From positions 1 through 47,682 of the forward strand of contig URZJ01000001.1 of NCBI GenBank assembly GCA_900552395.1: 47,682 bases of DNA, read 5' to 3'. Every line of letters begins with the position of its first letter. The first letter of the stretch is position 1. The stretch is from an uncultured Collinsella sp. GTDB lineage: Bacteria; Actinomycetota; Coriobacteriia; Coriobacteriales; Coriobacteriaceae. Under the pieces are notes generated by a model. That model saw only the letters and a list, made by a program, of their open reading frames with translations, had not been told where the DNA came from and did no database searches. Shown here piece by piece: positions 27,388-35,650 of the stretch. The position numbers and the translations under genes are program-made.

Positions 27388-28050
27388 CTAGTCCTTAAAC
27401 AGATAGCCCACGCCGCGGACGGTGGTGATGTGTGCCGCGATCTGCGGGCCCACCTTGGAGCGGATGCGTCGAATGTGCACGTCGACGGTGCGCGTGCCGC
27501 CGCAGTACTCAAAGCCCCACACGCGGTGCAGCAGTACTTCGCGGCTGTAGGCGCGGTTGGGGTGCGTCGCCAAAAAGCTCAGCAGCGAGTACTCCATCAG
27601 CGTCAGGTCGATGGGCTCGTTATCGAGTGTCACCTGGTAGGTAGCCAGATTAATCTCGAGATTATCGATGTTGAGCACATCGTCGGCGGTGACGGTCTCC
27701 TCCTCGCCCATCAGGCGCTGCGCGCGAGCCTTGAGCTCGTTGGGCGTCGCCGTAGGGCACACAAAGTCGGCATGCGCGTGATTCGGCAGGCGCAGGGTAC
27801 CGAGCGCTTCATCGTCGACGATCACCAACATGGGGACACGGCCGCGATCGTCAAGCCACTTGGCAATCTGATCGATGCGGTCGCTGCGGATGCCGTCGGA
27901 ATCGAGGATCAGCAGGTCAAAGTCGTGCGCCGCAGTCGGCGAATCGGGAGTGGCCAGACTCACCTCGACACCCAGGGTGGTCGTCAAGCTGCGGGCAAAC
28001 TCGTGGAAGCGCGTCGTGCGCGCCATGAACAGGGCACTCTTATCGGACAT
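27388..28050 (-). CDS. GlnR-like orphan winged-helix regulator
   Basis: This transcription factor of 220 residues combines an N-terminal receiver-like domain with a C-terminal OmpR/PhoB winged helix (TLMEYSLLSFLATHP, VWGFEYCGGTRTVDVHIRR, TVRGVGYLF). The helix text is strikingly close to actinobacterial GlnR, the master nitrogen regulator. In the receiver half Asp50 sits at the usual phosphorylation position, but the acidic pair is absent and the conserved Lys is replaced (VCP instead of KP), so phosphorylation is unlikely. It lies 50 bases after the glutamine synthetase-like gene on the same strand, with GGAGG before the ATG, implying a shared transcript. No sensor kinase gene is adjacent. 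Confidence 0.82.
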   Translation of the reverse strand: MSDKSALFMARTTRFHEFARSLTTTLGVEVSLATPDSPTAAHDFDLLILDSDGIRSDRIDQIAKWLDDRGRVPMLVIVDDEALGTLRLPNHAHADFVCPTATPNELKARAQRLMGEEETVTADDVLNIDNLEINLATYQVTLDNEPIDLTLMEYSLLSFLATHPNRAYSREVLLHRVWGFEYCGGTRTVDVHIRRIRSKVGPQIAAHITTVRGVGYLFKD

Positions 28051-28100
28051 ATCGGCCTCCAAAGAAATGAGCTCAATCGTACTGGAACAAGCCAGCGCGA

Positions 28101-29438
28101 TTAGGAGTTCGCCAGGTAGTGCTTGATCTCCCACTCGGTGATCGTAGACTCAAACTTATGCCACTCATCGCGCTTCTTTTTGAGGAAGAAGCTGTGGATG
28201 TGCTCGCCGAGGGCATCCTTCATAAACTGCGAGTCCTCAAATACGTCGAGCGCCTCTTTGAGCGAGCGCGGCAGCGGCGTGTAGCCGGCCTCGACCATCT
28301 GACGGTCGGTAAGCTTGAGCGTCTCGGCCGTGGCCTCGGGCGGGAGTTCCAGCTTGCGCTCGATGCCGTCCAGACCAGCCGCCAGCGTGACGGCGTTGAC
28401 CAGGTACGGGTTGGCCATGGGGTCGGGACTGCGCAGCTCGATGCGCGTGGACAGCGGCTTGCCGGGCTTGTAGACCGGAATGCGGACCATACTCGCGCGG
28501 TTGCGCAGGCCCCACGTGGCGTACTGCGGCACGGAGTCGCCACCCGTGGTGATGCGCTTGTACGAGTTGACCGTGGGGTTGGTGATGGCACTGATCTCGC
28601 GCGCGTGCGCCAAGATGCCGGCCATGTAGTGCTTGGCGATTTCGGAGAGGTGGTACTTCTCGTCGTCCTCGCCCCAAAAGACGTTGTTGCCGTCGTGGTC
28701 GAACAGCGACTGATGCAAAAACATGGCGCTGCCGTCCTCGCCCGCCAACGGCTTGGGCATAAAGGAGGCGTGGCAACCGCTCTCGTAGGCCTGCTGCTTA
28801 ATGATGAGTTTGGCCGTGGTGATAGCGTCGGACATGCTCAGGGCCTCGGCGTGACGCAGGCTCATGCCATGCTGCGAGCGACCGGCGGCGTGGAAGGTGT
28901 ACTCCACGGGCACGGACATCTTCTCGAGCGTGAGGACCGTGTTGCGACGCAGGTCGCGGGCAGCATCACTCACCGAAAGATCGAAGTAGCCCACGTTGTC
29001 GAGCGGCTCGGGGGTGTGCTCGTCGGGGAAGTAGTAATACTCCAGCTCGGCGCCCACGTTGAGCAGATAGCCGGCCTTCTCGGCCTTGCGGAACATGCGG
29101 CGCAGGGCATCGCGCGGGTCGCCGGCGAACGGTTTGCGATCGGGAGTACACACGTCGCAGAACACGCGGGCGACGCCGTTGTGGCTCGGGCGCCACGGCA
29201 GGATCTGGAAGGTCGAAGCATCGGGGAACGCCAGCATGTCGGCTTCCTCGCGCGTGGCAAAGCCCTCGATGGCCGAGCCGTCAAAGCCAATGCCCTCCTC
29301 AAATGCGACCTCGAGATCCTCGGGGCTGATGGCAAAGTTCTTGAGGCGGCCGAGAATGTCGACAAACCACAGACGCACAAAGCGGATGTCACGCTGTTCT
29401 ACGGAGCGGAGTACGTAATCGATGTTCTGCTGGTTCAT
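28101..29438 (-). CDS. GlnA2-type glutamine synthetase-like protein with altered active site
   Basis: Overall sequence and length (445 residues) match type I glutamine synthetases of the actinobacterial GlnA2 group: VLRSVEQRDIRFVRLWF, GIGFDGSAIEGF, GAELEYYYF, NSYKR and RIELRSPDPMANPYL. Key catalytic positions differ, though. The HHE...GQ(H/N)E segment, whose two Glu residues bind a metal ion, reads FHAAGRSQHG, giving Ala184 and Gly191. The metal-binding His of GSxMH is Phe240 (GSAMFLH). The flap Glu region (GGEAP) reads GGDSVP. Glu residues of GAELE and RIE remain. The NLYxLP adenylylation tyrosine site is absent. By family knowledge such a protein should make glutamine poorly or not at all. 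It may act on another substrate or as a sensor. The gene begins the operon with the GlnR-like regulator. Confidence 0.85.
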   Translation of the reverse strand: MNQQNIDYVLRSVEQRDIRFVRLWFVDILGRLKNFAISPEDLEVAFEEGIGFDGSAIEGFATREEADMLAFPDASTFQILPWRPSHNGVARVFCDVCTPDRKPFAGDPRDALRRMFRKAEKAGYLLNVGAELEYYYFPDEHTPEPLDNVGYFDLSVSDAARDLRRNTVLTLEKMSVPVEYTFHAAGRSQHGMSLRHAEALSMSDAITTAKLIIKQQAYESGCHASFMPKPLAGEDGSAMFLHQSLFDHDGNNVFWGEDDEKYHLSEIAKHYMAGILAHAREISAITNPTVNSYKRITTGGDSVPQYATWGLRNRASMVRIPVYKPGKPLSTRIELRSPDPMANPYLVNAVTLAAGLDGIERKLELPPEATAETLKLTDRQMVEAGYTPLPRSLKEALDVFEDSQFMKDALGEHIHSFFLKKKRDEWHKFESTITEWEIKHYLANS

Positions 29439-29503
29439 GTCGCTCCCCTTTCTTTCGGGCGGGTTTCGACTGGTCTATATCGCAGATACTATCGCAGAAA
29501 AAT

Positions 29504-29519
29504 GTTTCCGCAGGGTTAA
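29504..29519 (-). promoter_or_regulatory. Possible GlnR half-box upstream of glnA-like gene
   Basis: On the minus strand TTAAC and GAAAC are separated by six bases, resembling the a-b half of the actinobacterial GlnR box (gTnAC-n6-GaAAC), about 65 bases upstream of the start. The second half of the box is not evident. Confidence 0.3.
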
Positions 29520-29572
29520 AGCGTATCAAGCGCTCAAAAAACGTGCTTGAGCAGGCCGTTGCGAACGAGCGG

Positions 29573-30595
29573 CTAGCGCGAGGTCGAAGCGCGGTGTTCG
29601 ATGCGGCCGGGTATCTCGATGCGCTTGGGGGCGAGCTTTGCGGCATCGCCCACCGTAGTGGTAACGATGTCGATGCGCTCGGAGAGACGCTCGACTACGC
29701 GCTCGGCAATGGTGAGGGTGTCCTGCGCGGCCGTGGTCACACCGCCAAAGAGCACGTGGTTCCAGGGGTAATCGTCAAACGTCGCAATCTTAAGGCCCGC
29801 CGGCAACGAGGGGCCGAGCTGGGCCAGCGCCTCGGTCAGACGCAGGAAGACCAGGCCGTTGACGGCAATGAGGCCGAGCTTTTTACCCGCATAGCCGCTG
29901 ATGGTCTCGTCCAGGCGACTGACACCCGTGGCGCCACCGTCCGCCAAGGTGACGACCTCGCCCGCAAGACCGCGGCGCGAAAGCTCGTCGGCAAAGCCCT
30001 CGGCGCGCTCGCGACGCACGGGGCTGTCGTCGCTCGCCTCGGTGAGCAGGCACAGGCGCTCGCTGCCCGCAGCGGCCAAGGCGTCTACCAGGCCGGCGAC
30101 CAGCTCACGGTTGTTGGAGGTCACCAGATCGACACCGCCGGCGGCAACATCGCGGTCGAGCAGCACAACAGGCAGGCGTCCCGCAGCTGCGACGATTGCC
30201 TCGTCGTTGCCGCCGCAGGTGTTGACGACCAGGCCGTCCACGCCGGCATCGATAAGTCTAGTGAGCGACTCTGCTTCCTTGGCGGGGTCATTGCCGCTAA
30301 TGGCCGTCATAAGCGAGCAGCCGCGCGCGGCGGCGCTAGCGGAAAGCCCTTCGAGCATGGCGCTGGAGAACGGGTTGGTGATGTCGGCCAGAATCACGCC
30401 GATGAGGTTGGTGCGTGAGCTGCGTAGATTGCGTGCAGCAGCACGTGGGCGATAGCCAGTGCGCTCGATAACCGCCGCGATGCGAGCGCGGGTTTCCTCG
30501 GTCATCTGCCCGGGGCGGTTGTTGAGATAGCGCGAGACCGTGGCCGGGCTCACGCCCGCCTCGGCGGCAATGTCCTTGATTCTCATCTGCGCCAT
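29573..30595 (-). CDS. LacI-family transcriptional regulator
   Basis: This DNA-binding repressor of 340 residues has an N-terminal LacI helix-turn-helix (MRIKDIAAEAGVSPATVSRYL) and hinge (RPRAAARNLRSSRTNLIGV). The periplasmic-binding-protein-like effector domain begins at VILADITNPFSSAMLEG and includes DGLVVNTCG. Sugar-responsive members dominate the family, but no catabolic genes adjoin it, so the effector and targets are unknown. The start at 30595 gives MAQMRIKD; an ATG three codons later is also possible. It is a single gene. Confidence 0.92.
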   Translation of the reverse strand: MAQMRIKDIAAEAGVSPATVSRYLNNRPGQMTEETRARIAAVIERTGYRPRAAARNLRSSRTNLIGVILADITNPFSSAMLEGLSASAAARGCSLMTAISGNDPAKEAESLTRLIDAGVDGLVVNTCGGNDEAIVAAAGRLPVVLLDRDVAAGGVDLVTSNNRELVAGLVDALAAAGSERLCLLTEASDDSPVRRERAEGFADELSRRGLAGEVVTLADGGATGVSRLDETISGYAGKKLGLIAVNGLVFLRLTEALAQLGPSLPAGLKIATFDDYPWNHVLFGGVTTAAQDTLTIAERVVERLSERIDIVTTTVGDAAKLAPKRIEIPGRIEHRASTSR

Positions 30596-30720
30596 AGCGC
30601 ACCCCGTTTCCCAATTGTCGGCAGTCTGAGCCATTTTAGGCATTTTTTTAAAAATCTCGCTTGCAAAACGTTGTAGGTGAGCAGGATCGTTTTTGCGTCT
30701 CGAGCAGATGCGGTGATGGG

Positions 30721-31413
30721 CTAGATAGACGAGTCTTTGGACAGCTCGAAATAGTCGGGATGCAAGGCGATAACCGGGCCCTGCTCCTCGGGCATCAGGT
30801 GCAAGTGCGTCTCTGCCAGGTAGCTCGCCGTGTCGGTATCGCCCCTCTTAATGGCCTCGAGAATCCGGCGATGCTGCCGACGAATCGGCTCCCAATCCAA
30901 ATCCTGCGACACCATACGCAACCAGTTGTATCGCTCAAAATGCGTGTTGATGCTCTTCATCCAATCCCACAACATGTGACGACCGGCAATCTCAAAACAC
31001 GTCTCATGGAACAGGTTGTCCAGATCGAAAAAGCGACGCGTTTCGCTATGGTCGAGCGACTCGGACTCGGTAAGAATCTGCTCAAGCCGCTGCTTTTGCT
31101 CGGGCGAGGCGGCCGAACAGCATTTAATAAGCACGCTTCTCTCGAGCTTCTCGCGCAAGAAACAGGCGTTCTCGGCGCGCTCCATGCTGATTTTTGAGAC
31201 ATAGGTGCCGCTTTTGGGACGCGTTTCCACCAGCTCCTGCTCGCGCAGGCGCACAAAGGACTCGCGAATGGGCGTGCGCCCGATTCCCGTCTCCTTTTCC
31301 AGACCAATCGCCGAAAGGCGCGTGCCGGGCTTGAGCTCGGCATAGATAATCTTGGAGCGCAGTGCGTTGTATGCCTGATCTTGCAGGCTCTGATAATGCT
31401 GGTGTTGTTCCAT
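30721..31413 (-). CDS. GntR-family regulator, FadR (FCD) type
   Basis: This is a regulator of 230 residues. The N-terminal winged helix (LQDQAYNALRSKIIYAELKPG to GRTPIRESFVRLREQELVE) is followed by an all-helical FCD effector domain with the metal-binding His/Asp pattern (FDLDNLFHETCFEIAG, later RQHRRILEAIKRGD and THLH). FCD regulators usually sense carboxylic acids or sugar acids. The start at 31413 follows GAGGG; an in-frame GTG 42 bases upstream lacks a ribosome site. The long upstream gap holds tandem TTGATAATCAA repeats that may be its operator. Confidence 0.9.
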   Translation of the reverse strand: MEQHQHYQSLQDQAYNALRSKIIYAELKPGTRLSAIGLEKETGIGRTPIRESFVRLREQELVETRPKSGTYVSKISMERAENACFLREKLERSVLIKCCSAASPEQKQRLEQILTESESLDHSETRRFFDLDNLFHETCFEIAGRHMLWDWMKSINTHFERYNWLRMVSQDLDWEPIRRQHRRILEAIKRGDTDTASYLAETHLHLMPEEQGPVIALHPDYFELSKDSSI

Positions 31414-31552
31414 AAAGCCCTCGGATGAAGCCCACGGTTTGTCGAATTCCACCACGTAATACTATCGCATCGACACGCCCCAGCTCCCAATCAGTCTTTT
31501 TGGGACGGGACTCTTTTAGCTACCCTGGCCCGCAGATCGGCCCCCTTGCCAC

Positions 31553-31701
31553 AAAAGTGGCCCATCTACTACGTTAACACGGATAGCCTCGGCCATACCG
31601 AAAACCGTGAAAACAAAACCGCAGGTAGACAGCTTGTCGATTTTCGAAAAAGCCGACTATGGTTGGCCCCTGCGGCTTAAACGTAGTAGATAGGCCCTTT
31701 T
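31553..31701. repeat. 149-bp intergenic element with 22-23 bp inverted termini
   Basis: The left end (AAAAGTGGCCCATCTACTAC...) is matched in inverted orientation at 31679-31701 with one indel and one or two mismatches. Internal complementarity (CCGCAGG with CCTGCGG) suggests a long folded structure. The element lies in the 31414-31977 gap upstream of the GntR gene, and no reading frame inside it looks real. Confidence 0.7.
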
Positions 31702-31770
31702 CGTGACGCAGCACTACCGCACCCCAAATTGGCACCCCGAGCCTGTTATAAGTTGCTGTGAAATACGGAC

Positions 31771-31822
31771 GGTTGATAATCAAGGGTTGATAATGGTTGA
31801 TAATCAAGGGTTGATAATCAAG
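31771..31822. repeat. Iteron-like tandem repeats containing TTGATAATCAA
   Basis: Four head-to-tail copies of GGTTGATAATCAAG (the second shortened by four bases) lie upstream of the GntR gene. Each full copy contains the palindrome TTGAT-A-ATCAA. A second direct repeat, CTATACTTTGCT, occurs twice nearby at 31850-31861 and 31870-31881. This looks like a multi-site operator; an origin-type iteron array is a less likely alternative on a chromosome. Confidence 0.75.
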
Positions 31823-31921
31823 GCGCGCTATACGGCTTGCCATATTTCACTATACTTTGCTGTACGTCGCTATACTTTGCTATAACTTGACAATAATCGG
31901 CCCGTTACCATCCGGGATATA

Positions 31922-31955
31922 ACGGATCCCAAGCCAACGCTGGCTTGGGGTCCGT
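31922..31955. terminator. Hairpin after the AlbA_2-type regulator gene
   Basis: Fifteen-base arms ACGGATCCCAAGCCA and TGGCTTGGGGTCCGT (one wobble) with a four-base loop, 23 bases beyond the stop at 31978. There is no strong T-run on the minus strand, so termination is probable but not certain. Confidence 0.5.
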
Positions 31956-31977
31956 CTTGTACCATGGCTCTTTTGGA

Positions 31978-33231
31978 CTATGAGCGCTCGTATTTCGTGG
32001 CCCGCCCGGTTCCCTGCCTTACGATTGCATTCCGTTCAAGCAGAGATTCGAGTGCCGCCAACGTCCGCATGCGGCTCAGCCCCGTCTGTTTTTCAATCTC
32101 GCTTCGCGACATAATTCGCCCGCCCGACAAGGCATTGAGAACCTGGATCTCTTCCTCGGACCCTTCAAAGGCATCGGTAGCGGGCAATGTGACGGCCACT
32201 ATGCCGCCGCGAACATCAAAAATTGGTTGATTGATCGAATCGCGATAGACACGTCTAATGCGCGCGATTCCCGTGCCAAATTTCTCGATGTAATCCAGCT
32301 TTAAAAAGACCTCGGCGACAATTGGGTTTCTGAGCACGGATATCTGCCCATACAGGTATTGTTCCGTCGTCAAACCGGCAGGCAGTGATCCGGGCGAAGT
32401 CACAACAACACGATCGTCGTACAAGGCAATTTGAACATTCGCTCGAACGTCCCACGTCCGATGCACCAAAGCGTTTGCAACAGCTTCACGGAATGCCTCA
32501 AGAGAAATTCGATCGGTTTGGACGCGCTCCATCCCTTCGATACGCTCAAAACGGTAGTAGCGTGCAAACATAGCCACCGCCCTGTCCACCTGCTCAATTG
32601 CGGATACATTTGTCGCCGTCTCACGGTCCAAGATCACATCCTCGGTATCGCCAAAACGGACGCAGTCGATGCCCGGAAAATCATTCTTATCCGCCAAAAT
32701 CGCCGCAGCGTTGGTATAGCCATCTTTGCCGAGCAAGCGAAGCGTGCGCATAATATCCGGCGTTAGCTCGGAAATGCCGAGATGTTCAACACACTTATGC
32801 TCGAGCGTGTGAAAACTCAAGTCCTGGCGAGCCGACGTGAGCGCGTCGAACGTTACGTTGCTGCCTTCGAGCGTCAGCCTGCCATACTCAAACCGGTCGA
32901 CCTCCACCGTTGCCGAATCGTTTCGCCTGTAGGCCTTTCCCTTGCTTCGATAGGGTTTGTCCTGGCCCTCATAAACCGTAAGGATTACGGTCCCGCGTTT
33001 CTCATCGCGCTCGAGCGTGTAACGGGGAGCGGGATCCAAGCTGTCATTAATCATGTTCTCGATGCGGAGACACTCTGCGACCGGATCTGCAAGGCCGACA
33101 GCCACGCCCTCGTCATCAACGCCAAACTCAATCTTGCCCGTCCCGTAGTTTGCATAGGCGCTCACCGTTTTAAGAAACGTCGGCGTAACGCTTTCCTTGT
33201 ATTCGACTGTAGGGTTCTCTCTAACAACCAT
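31978..33231 (-). CDS. AlbA_2 / ATP-binding putative transcriptional regulator
   Basis: This cytoplasmic protein of 417 residues belongs to the COG2865-like group. The N-terminal AlbA_2 (Schlafen-type) domain (VEYKESVTPTFLKTVSAYAN, then GKIEFGVDDEGVAVGL) is followed by a GHKL-like ATPase-type region (EAVANALVHRTWD, SPGSLPAGLT, FGTGIARI). It ends in a short winged helix (SRSEIEKQTGLSRMRTLAALESLLERN). Such proteins bind DNA and are often found in accessory regions; their cellular role is poorly defined. The start at 33231 (MVVRENP) has GAGAGGG upstream; an in-frame start 27 bases earlier lacks one. A perfect 20-base inverted repeat lies 42 bases upstream, suggesting autoregulation. Confidence 0.85.
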   Translation of the reverse strand: MVVRENPTVEYKESVTPTFLKTVSAYANYGTGKIEFGVDDEGVAVGLADPVAECLRIENMINDSLDPAPRYTLERDEKRGTVILTVYEGQDKPYRSKGKAYRRNDSATVEVDRFEYGRLTLEGSNVTFDALTSARQDLSFHTLEHKCVEHLGISELTPDIMRTLRLLGKDGYTNAAAILADKNDFPGIDCVRFGDTEDVILDRETATNVSAIEQVDRAVAMFARYYRFERIEGMERVQTDRISLEAFREAVANALVHRTWDVRANVQIALYDDRVVVTSPGSLPAGLTTEQYLYGQISVLRNPIVAEVFLKLDYIEKFGTGIARIRRVYRDSINQPIFDVRGGIVAVTLPATDAFEGSEEEIQVLNALSGGRIMSRSEIEKQTGLSRMRTLAALESLLERNAIVRQGTGRATKYERS

Positions 33232-33273
33232 ATGCACAACCCTCTCGTTTCGTACCATTCATAACCGTATTAT

Positions 33274-33328
33274 AAGACGAAAACCGTTTGCGTACTGATT
33301 TATCAAAGACGCAAACGGTTTTCGTCTT
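33274..33328. promoter_or_regulatory. Perfect 20-bp inverted repeat upstream of the AlbA_2 gene
   Basis: Arms AAGACGAAAACCGTTTGCGT and its exact complement are separated by 15 bases. Related pieces recur nearby: TTGCGTAC at 33332-33339, AAGACG at 33346-33351, and CAGACTGTTTTCGTCTG around 33387-33403. The location at the promoter of a DNA-binding protein fits a cooperative operator. Confidence 0.7.
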
Positions 33329-33427
33329 TATTTGCGTACGGAATTAAGACGCATAATTTCGCTTTCGTATGGCTCAATACCGGACACAGACTGTTTTCGT
33401 CTGTCAATACGCCTGCAATCCAAACGA

Positions 33428-33463
33428 AAAGAGCCCCGAGCTCGTATGAACTCGGGGCTCTTT
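33428..33463. terminator. Bidirectional terminator downstream of the oxidoreductase gene
   Basis: Perfect 13-base arms AAAGAGCCCCGAG and CTCGGGGCTCTTT with a ten-base loop. On either strand the stem ends in Ts, so it can stop the oxidoreductase transcript on minus. It lies about 135 bases beyond the stop at 33599, with a family C repeat between. Confidence 0.75.
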
Positions 33464-33550
33464 GTGCCGCACATCTATGAGAGGAGAAATTCGATGCGTA
33501 CGGGCGCTACTCCATGAAGCCGCAATGGTGCAATGGGGCCAGATTTACAT

Positions 33551-33594
33551 GCACCAAGTTGGTGCAAAGTAACCTGCCCCCACGCAACAAGGGG
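33551..33594. repeat. Intergenic repeat, family C copy 1
   Basis: Contains GGTGCAAAGTAACCTGCCCC on plus, flanked by GCACCAA/TTGGTGC and CCCCC/GGGG complementarity. The complement of its core recurs at 35966-35997 downstream of feoB. Confidence 0.7.
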
Positions 33595-33598
33595 TTGA

Positions 33599-35548
33599 CT
33601 AGAGCTCGCAGGCAACCTTGTAGCCATCGCCGATGGCATCGCGGATGTTGCCGCACTTGTTGGCATCGCCCAGCACGTGGGTGGCAACACCGGCAGCGGC
33701 AAGGTCGTCGGCCAACTTGGTATTGGGACGATAGCCCATGGCGAGCACCAGCGTATCGGCATCGGCGATGGTGTGGGCCTCGCCATCCTTTTCGTAGCTG
33801 ATGGCATCCTCGGTGATCTCGGTCACCTTGGCCTCGGTCAGCACGTGAACGCCCTTGGAGAGCATGCGCGTGATGAGCACCGCGCGACCGGCACCACCCT
33901 CGTTGGCGGCGAGCGTCTTGGTCATCTCGATAACGGTGACGTCGCGATTGGCCGGCGACAGATCGTTGACCAGTGGGGCCAGGTAGTCGGCCGTCTCGCA
34001 ACCGACGGTGCCGCCGCCCACGATGACAATCTTCTTGCCCGGGAAGGCCTTGCCACCCAGCAGGTCGTCGGCCGTCATGACCTGCTTAAATCCCTGCATG
34101 AAGGCCGGGGCGATGGGCTCGGCGCCATAAGCCAGGACAACCTCGTAGCCCGCGTAGTCACGCTGAATGTCCTCGGCCGAAAGCTCGGTACCAAAGACGC
34201 ACTTCACGCCCGCCTTAGCAAGACGGCGATACTGGTACTTGATCACGCGGGTGAGTTCCTGCTTTGCCGGCGGAACGGCCGCGATGCGCATCTCGCCGCC
34301 CGGTTCGTCCTGTTTATCCACGAGCACCACATTGTGACCGCGCTTGGCGGCAATGTAGGCTGCCTCCATGCCCGCAGGACCAGCGCCCACAACCAGTACG
34401 TTCTTGGCCTCGGCGGCAGGCTCGTAGCCGGCCTCATCGCGCTCCACGTCCGGGTTGACGGTGCAGGAGATGCGCTTGCCAAACATAATGCCGTTCAGGC
34501 AGCGCAGACAGCCAATGCAGGGGCGGATGTCGTCGGCGTTGCCGGCAGCGGCTTTGTTGCAGAACTCGGCATCACACAGATTGGCGCGACCCATCATGCA
34601 GATATCGGCAGCACCGTCCTCGATCAGCTCCTCGGCGATCCAAGCCTCGTTGATACGTCCGACGGTGGCGACGGGAATGTTGACGTGCTTTTTGATCTCG
34701 CGCGAGCAGGCGGCGTGCGAGGCCTGCTGCGTGCCGGCGGCGGGAATCGCAGAGCCGCGCTTGATGGTGGTGCCGCCCGACACGTGAATCATGTCGACGC
34801 CGGCCTTCTCCAGGCGACGCGAGACGTAGATCATGTCGTTGAGGGTCAGGCCACCATCGGTGTACTCGTCACCCGAGATGCGGACGTCGATGATAAAGTC
34901 CTTGCCGCAGCGCTCGCGAATCTCGGCGATGACCTCGAGCAAAAAGCGCATGCGGGCGTCGAGCGAGCCGCCGTACTCGTCGGTGCGCTTGTTGTAGAGC
35001 GGGGTCAAAAAGCCGCCGAGCATGCCGTGGGCGTGCGCCGCGTGGACCTCGACGCCATCGACGCCAGCCTTTTGCATACGCACGGCGGCGTCGCCAAACT
35101 GGTGCGTGAGCTCGTGGATCTCGTCGACCGTGATGGGGCGCGGTGCCTCGCGGGCGTAAGACGGGCCCACAAAGGACGGAGCGATCAGGCGAGGCGTGCC
35201 CGGAATGTTAAAGGCCATGTAGGCGGGGTGGAAGAGCTGCGGCATGATCTTGCAGCCGTACTCGTGGACGGCCGCGGCGAGCTTTTCCCAGCCGGGGATA
35301 AACGTGTCGTCGTAGCAGCACATGTCACCCGGCAGATAGGTATAGGTGGGCTCGACCGTCACGACCTCGGTGATGATGAGGCCCACGCCGCCCTTGGCGC
35401 GGGCACGGTAATGATCGACCAAGTCGTCGGTCACATAGCCATGATCGGCCAGGTTGGTAGATACCGGCGGCATAAAGACGCGGTTCTTGACCTCGGTTGT
35501 ACCGACCTTGATCGGGCTAAAGAGCATCGGATAGGCGGAGGACTCCAT
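33599..35548 (-). CDS. NADH:flavin oxidoreductase, 2,4-dienoyl-CoA reductase / enoate reductase type
   Basis: This multidomain flavo-iron-sulfur protein of 649 residues reduces activated C=C bonds. An Old Yellow Enzyme TIM barrel binding FMN (about 1-345; FSPIKVGTTEVKNRVFMPP, HAAHAHGMLGGFLTP) is followed by a 4Fe-4S motif CIGCLRC-x11-C. FAD- and NAD-binding Rossmann domains complete it (VLVVGAGPAGMEAAYIAAKR and KIVIVGGGTVGCETADYL). The CX2CX2CX11C spacing is nearer to trimethylamine dehydrogenase-like members than to E. coli FadH. Relatives act on dienoyl-CoA, cinnamate, steroids and bile acids; the substrate here cannot be assigned. The start at 35548 follows AAAGGA. It is a single gene. Confidence 0.9.
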   Translation of the reverse strand: MESSAYPMLFSPIKVGTTEVKNRVFMPPVSTNLADHGYVTDDLVDHYRARAKGGVGLIITEVVTVEPTYTYLPGDMCCYDDTFIPGWEKLAAAVHEYGCKIMPQLFHPAYMAFNIPGTPRLIAPSFVGPSYAREAPRPITVDEIHELTHQFGDAAVRMQKAGVDGVEVHAAHAHGMLGGFLTPLYNKRTDEYGGSLDARMRFLLEVIAEIRERCGKDFIIDVRISGDEYTDGGLTLNDMIYVSRRLEKAGVDMIHVSGGTTIKRGSAIPAAGTQQASHAACSREIKKHVNIPVATVGRINEAWIAEELIEDGAADICMMGRANLCDAEFCNKAAAGNADDIRPCIGCLRCLNGIMFGKRISCTVNPDVERDEAGYEPAAEAKNVLVVGAGPAGMEAAYIAAKRGHNVVLVDKQDEPGGEMRIAAVPPAKQELTRVIKYQYRRLAKAGVKCVFGTELSAEDIQRDYAGYEVVLAYGAEPIAPAFMQGFKQVMTADDLLGGKAFPGKKIVIVGGGTVGCETADYLAPLVNDLSPANRDVTVIEMTKTLAANEGGAGRAVLITRMLSKGVHVLTEAKVTEITEDAISYEKDGEAHTIADADTLVLAMGYRPNTKLADDLAAAGVATHVLGDANKCGNIRDAIGDGYKVACEL

Positions 35549-35650
35549 ACAGGGTTCCTTTCGTTTGAGCCGCTCGGCGGCAGTTGCTAACGTACATATC
35601 GTATCAGCAACTGCCGTATCCGCAGTCAAACATACCCAAACGCCGGTCGG

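Noticed and set aside
28101..29438. Simple annotation as functional glnA
   Set aside because: Several metal-binding and flap residues are replaced, so activity should not be assumed from overall similarity.
31553..31701. Insertion sequence
   Set aside because: The element is too short to encode a transposase and no target duplication was evident by eye; at most a MITE.
31771..31822. Plasmid-type replication origin suggested by iterons
   Set aside because: No Rep gene, DnaA boxes or AT-rich unwinding region is nearby; the array lies upstream of a regulator gene.
33599..35548. Assignment of the oxidoreductase as a bile acid enzyme (BaiCD/BaiH)
   Set aside because: The domain plan fits, but many relatives have other substrates and no bai genes are adjacent.
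33677..35590. 637-codon plus-strand frame opposite the flavin oxidoreductase
   Set aside because: It shows the same shadow pattern; the minus frame has clear FMN, iron-sulfur and FAD motifs.
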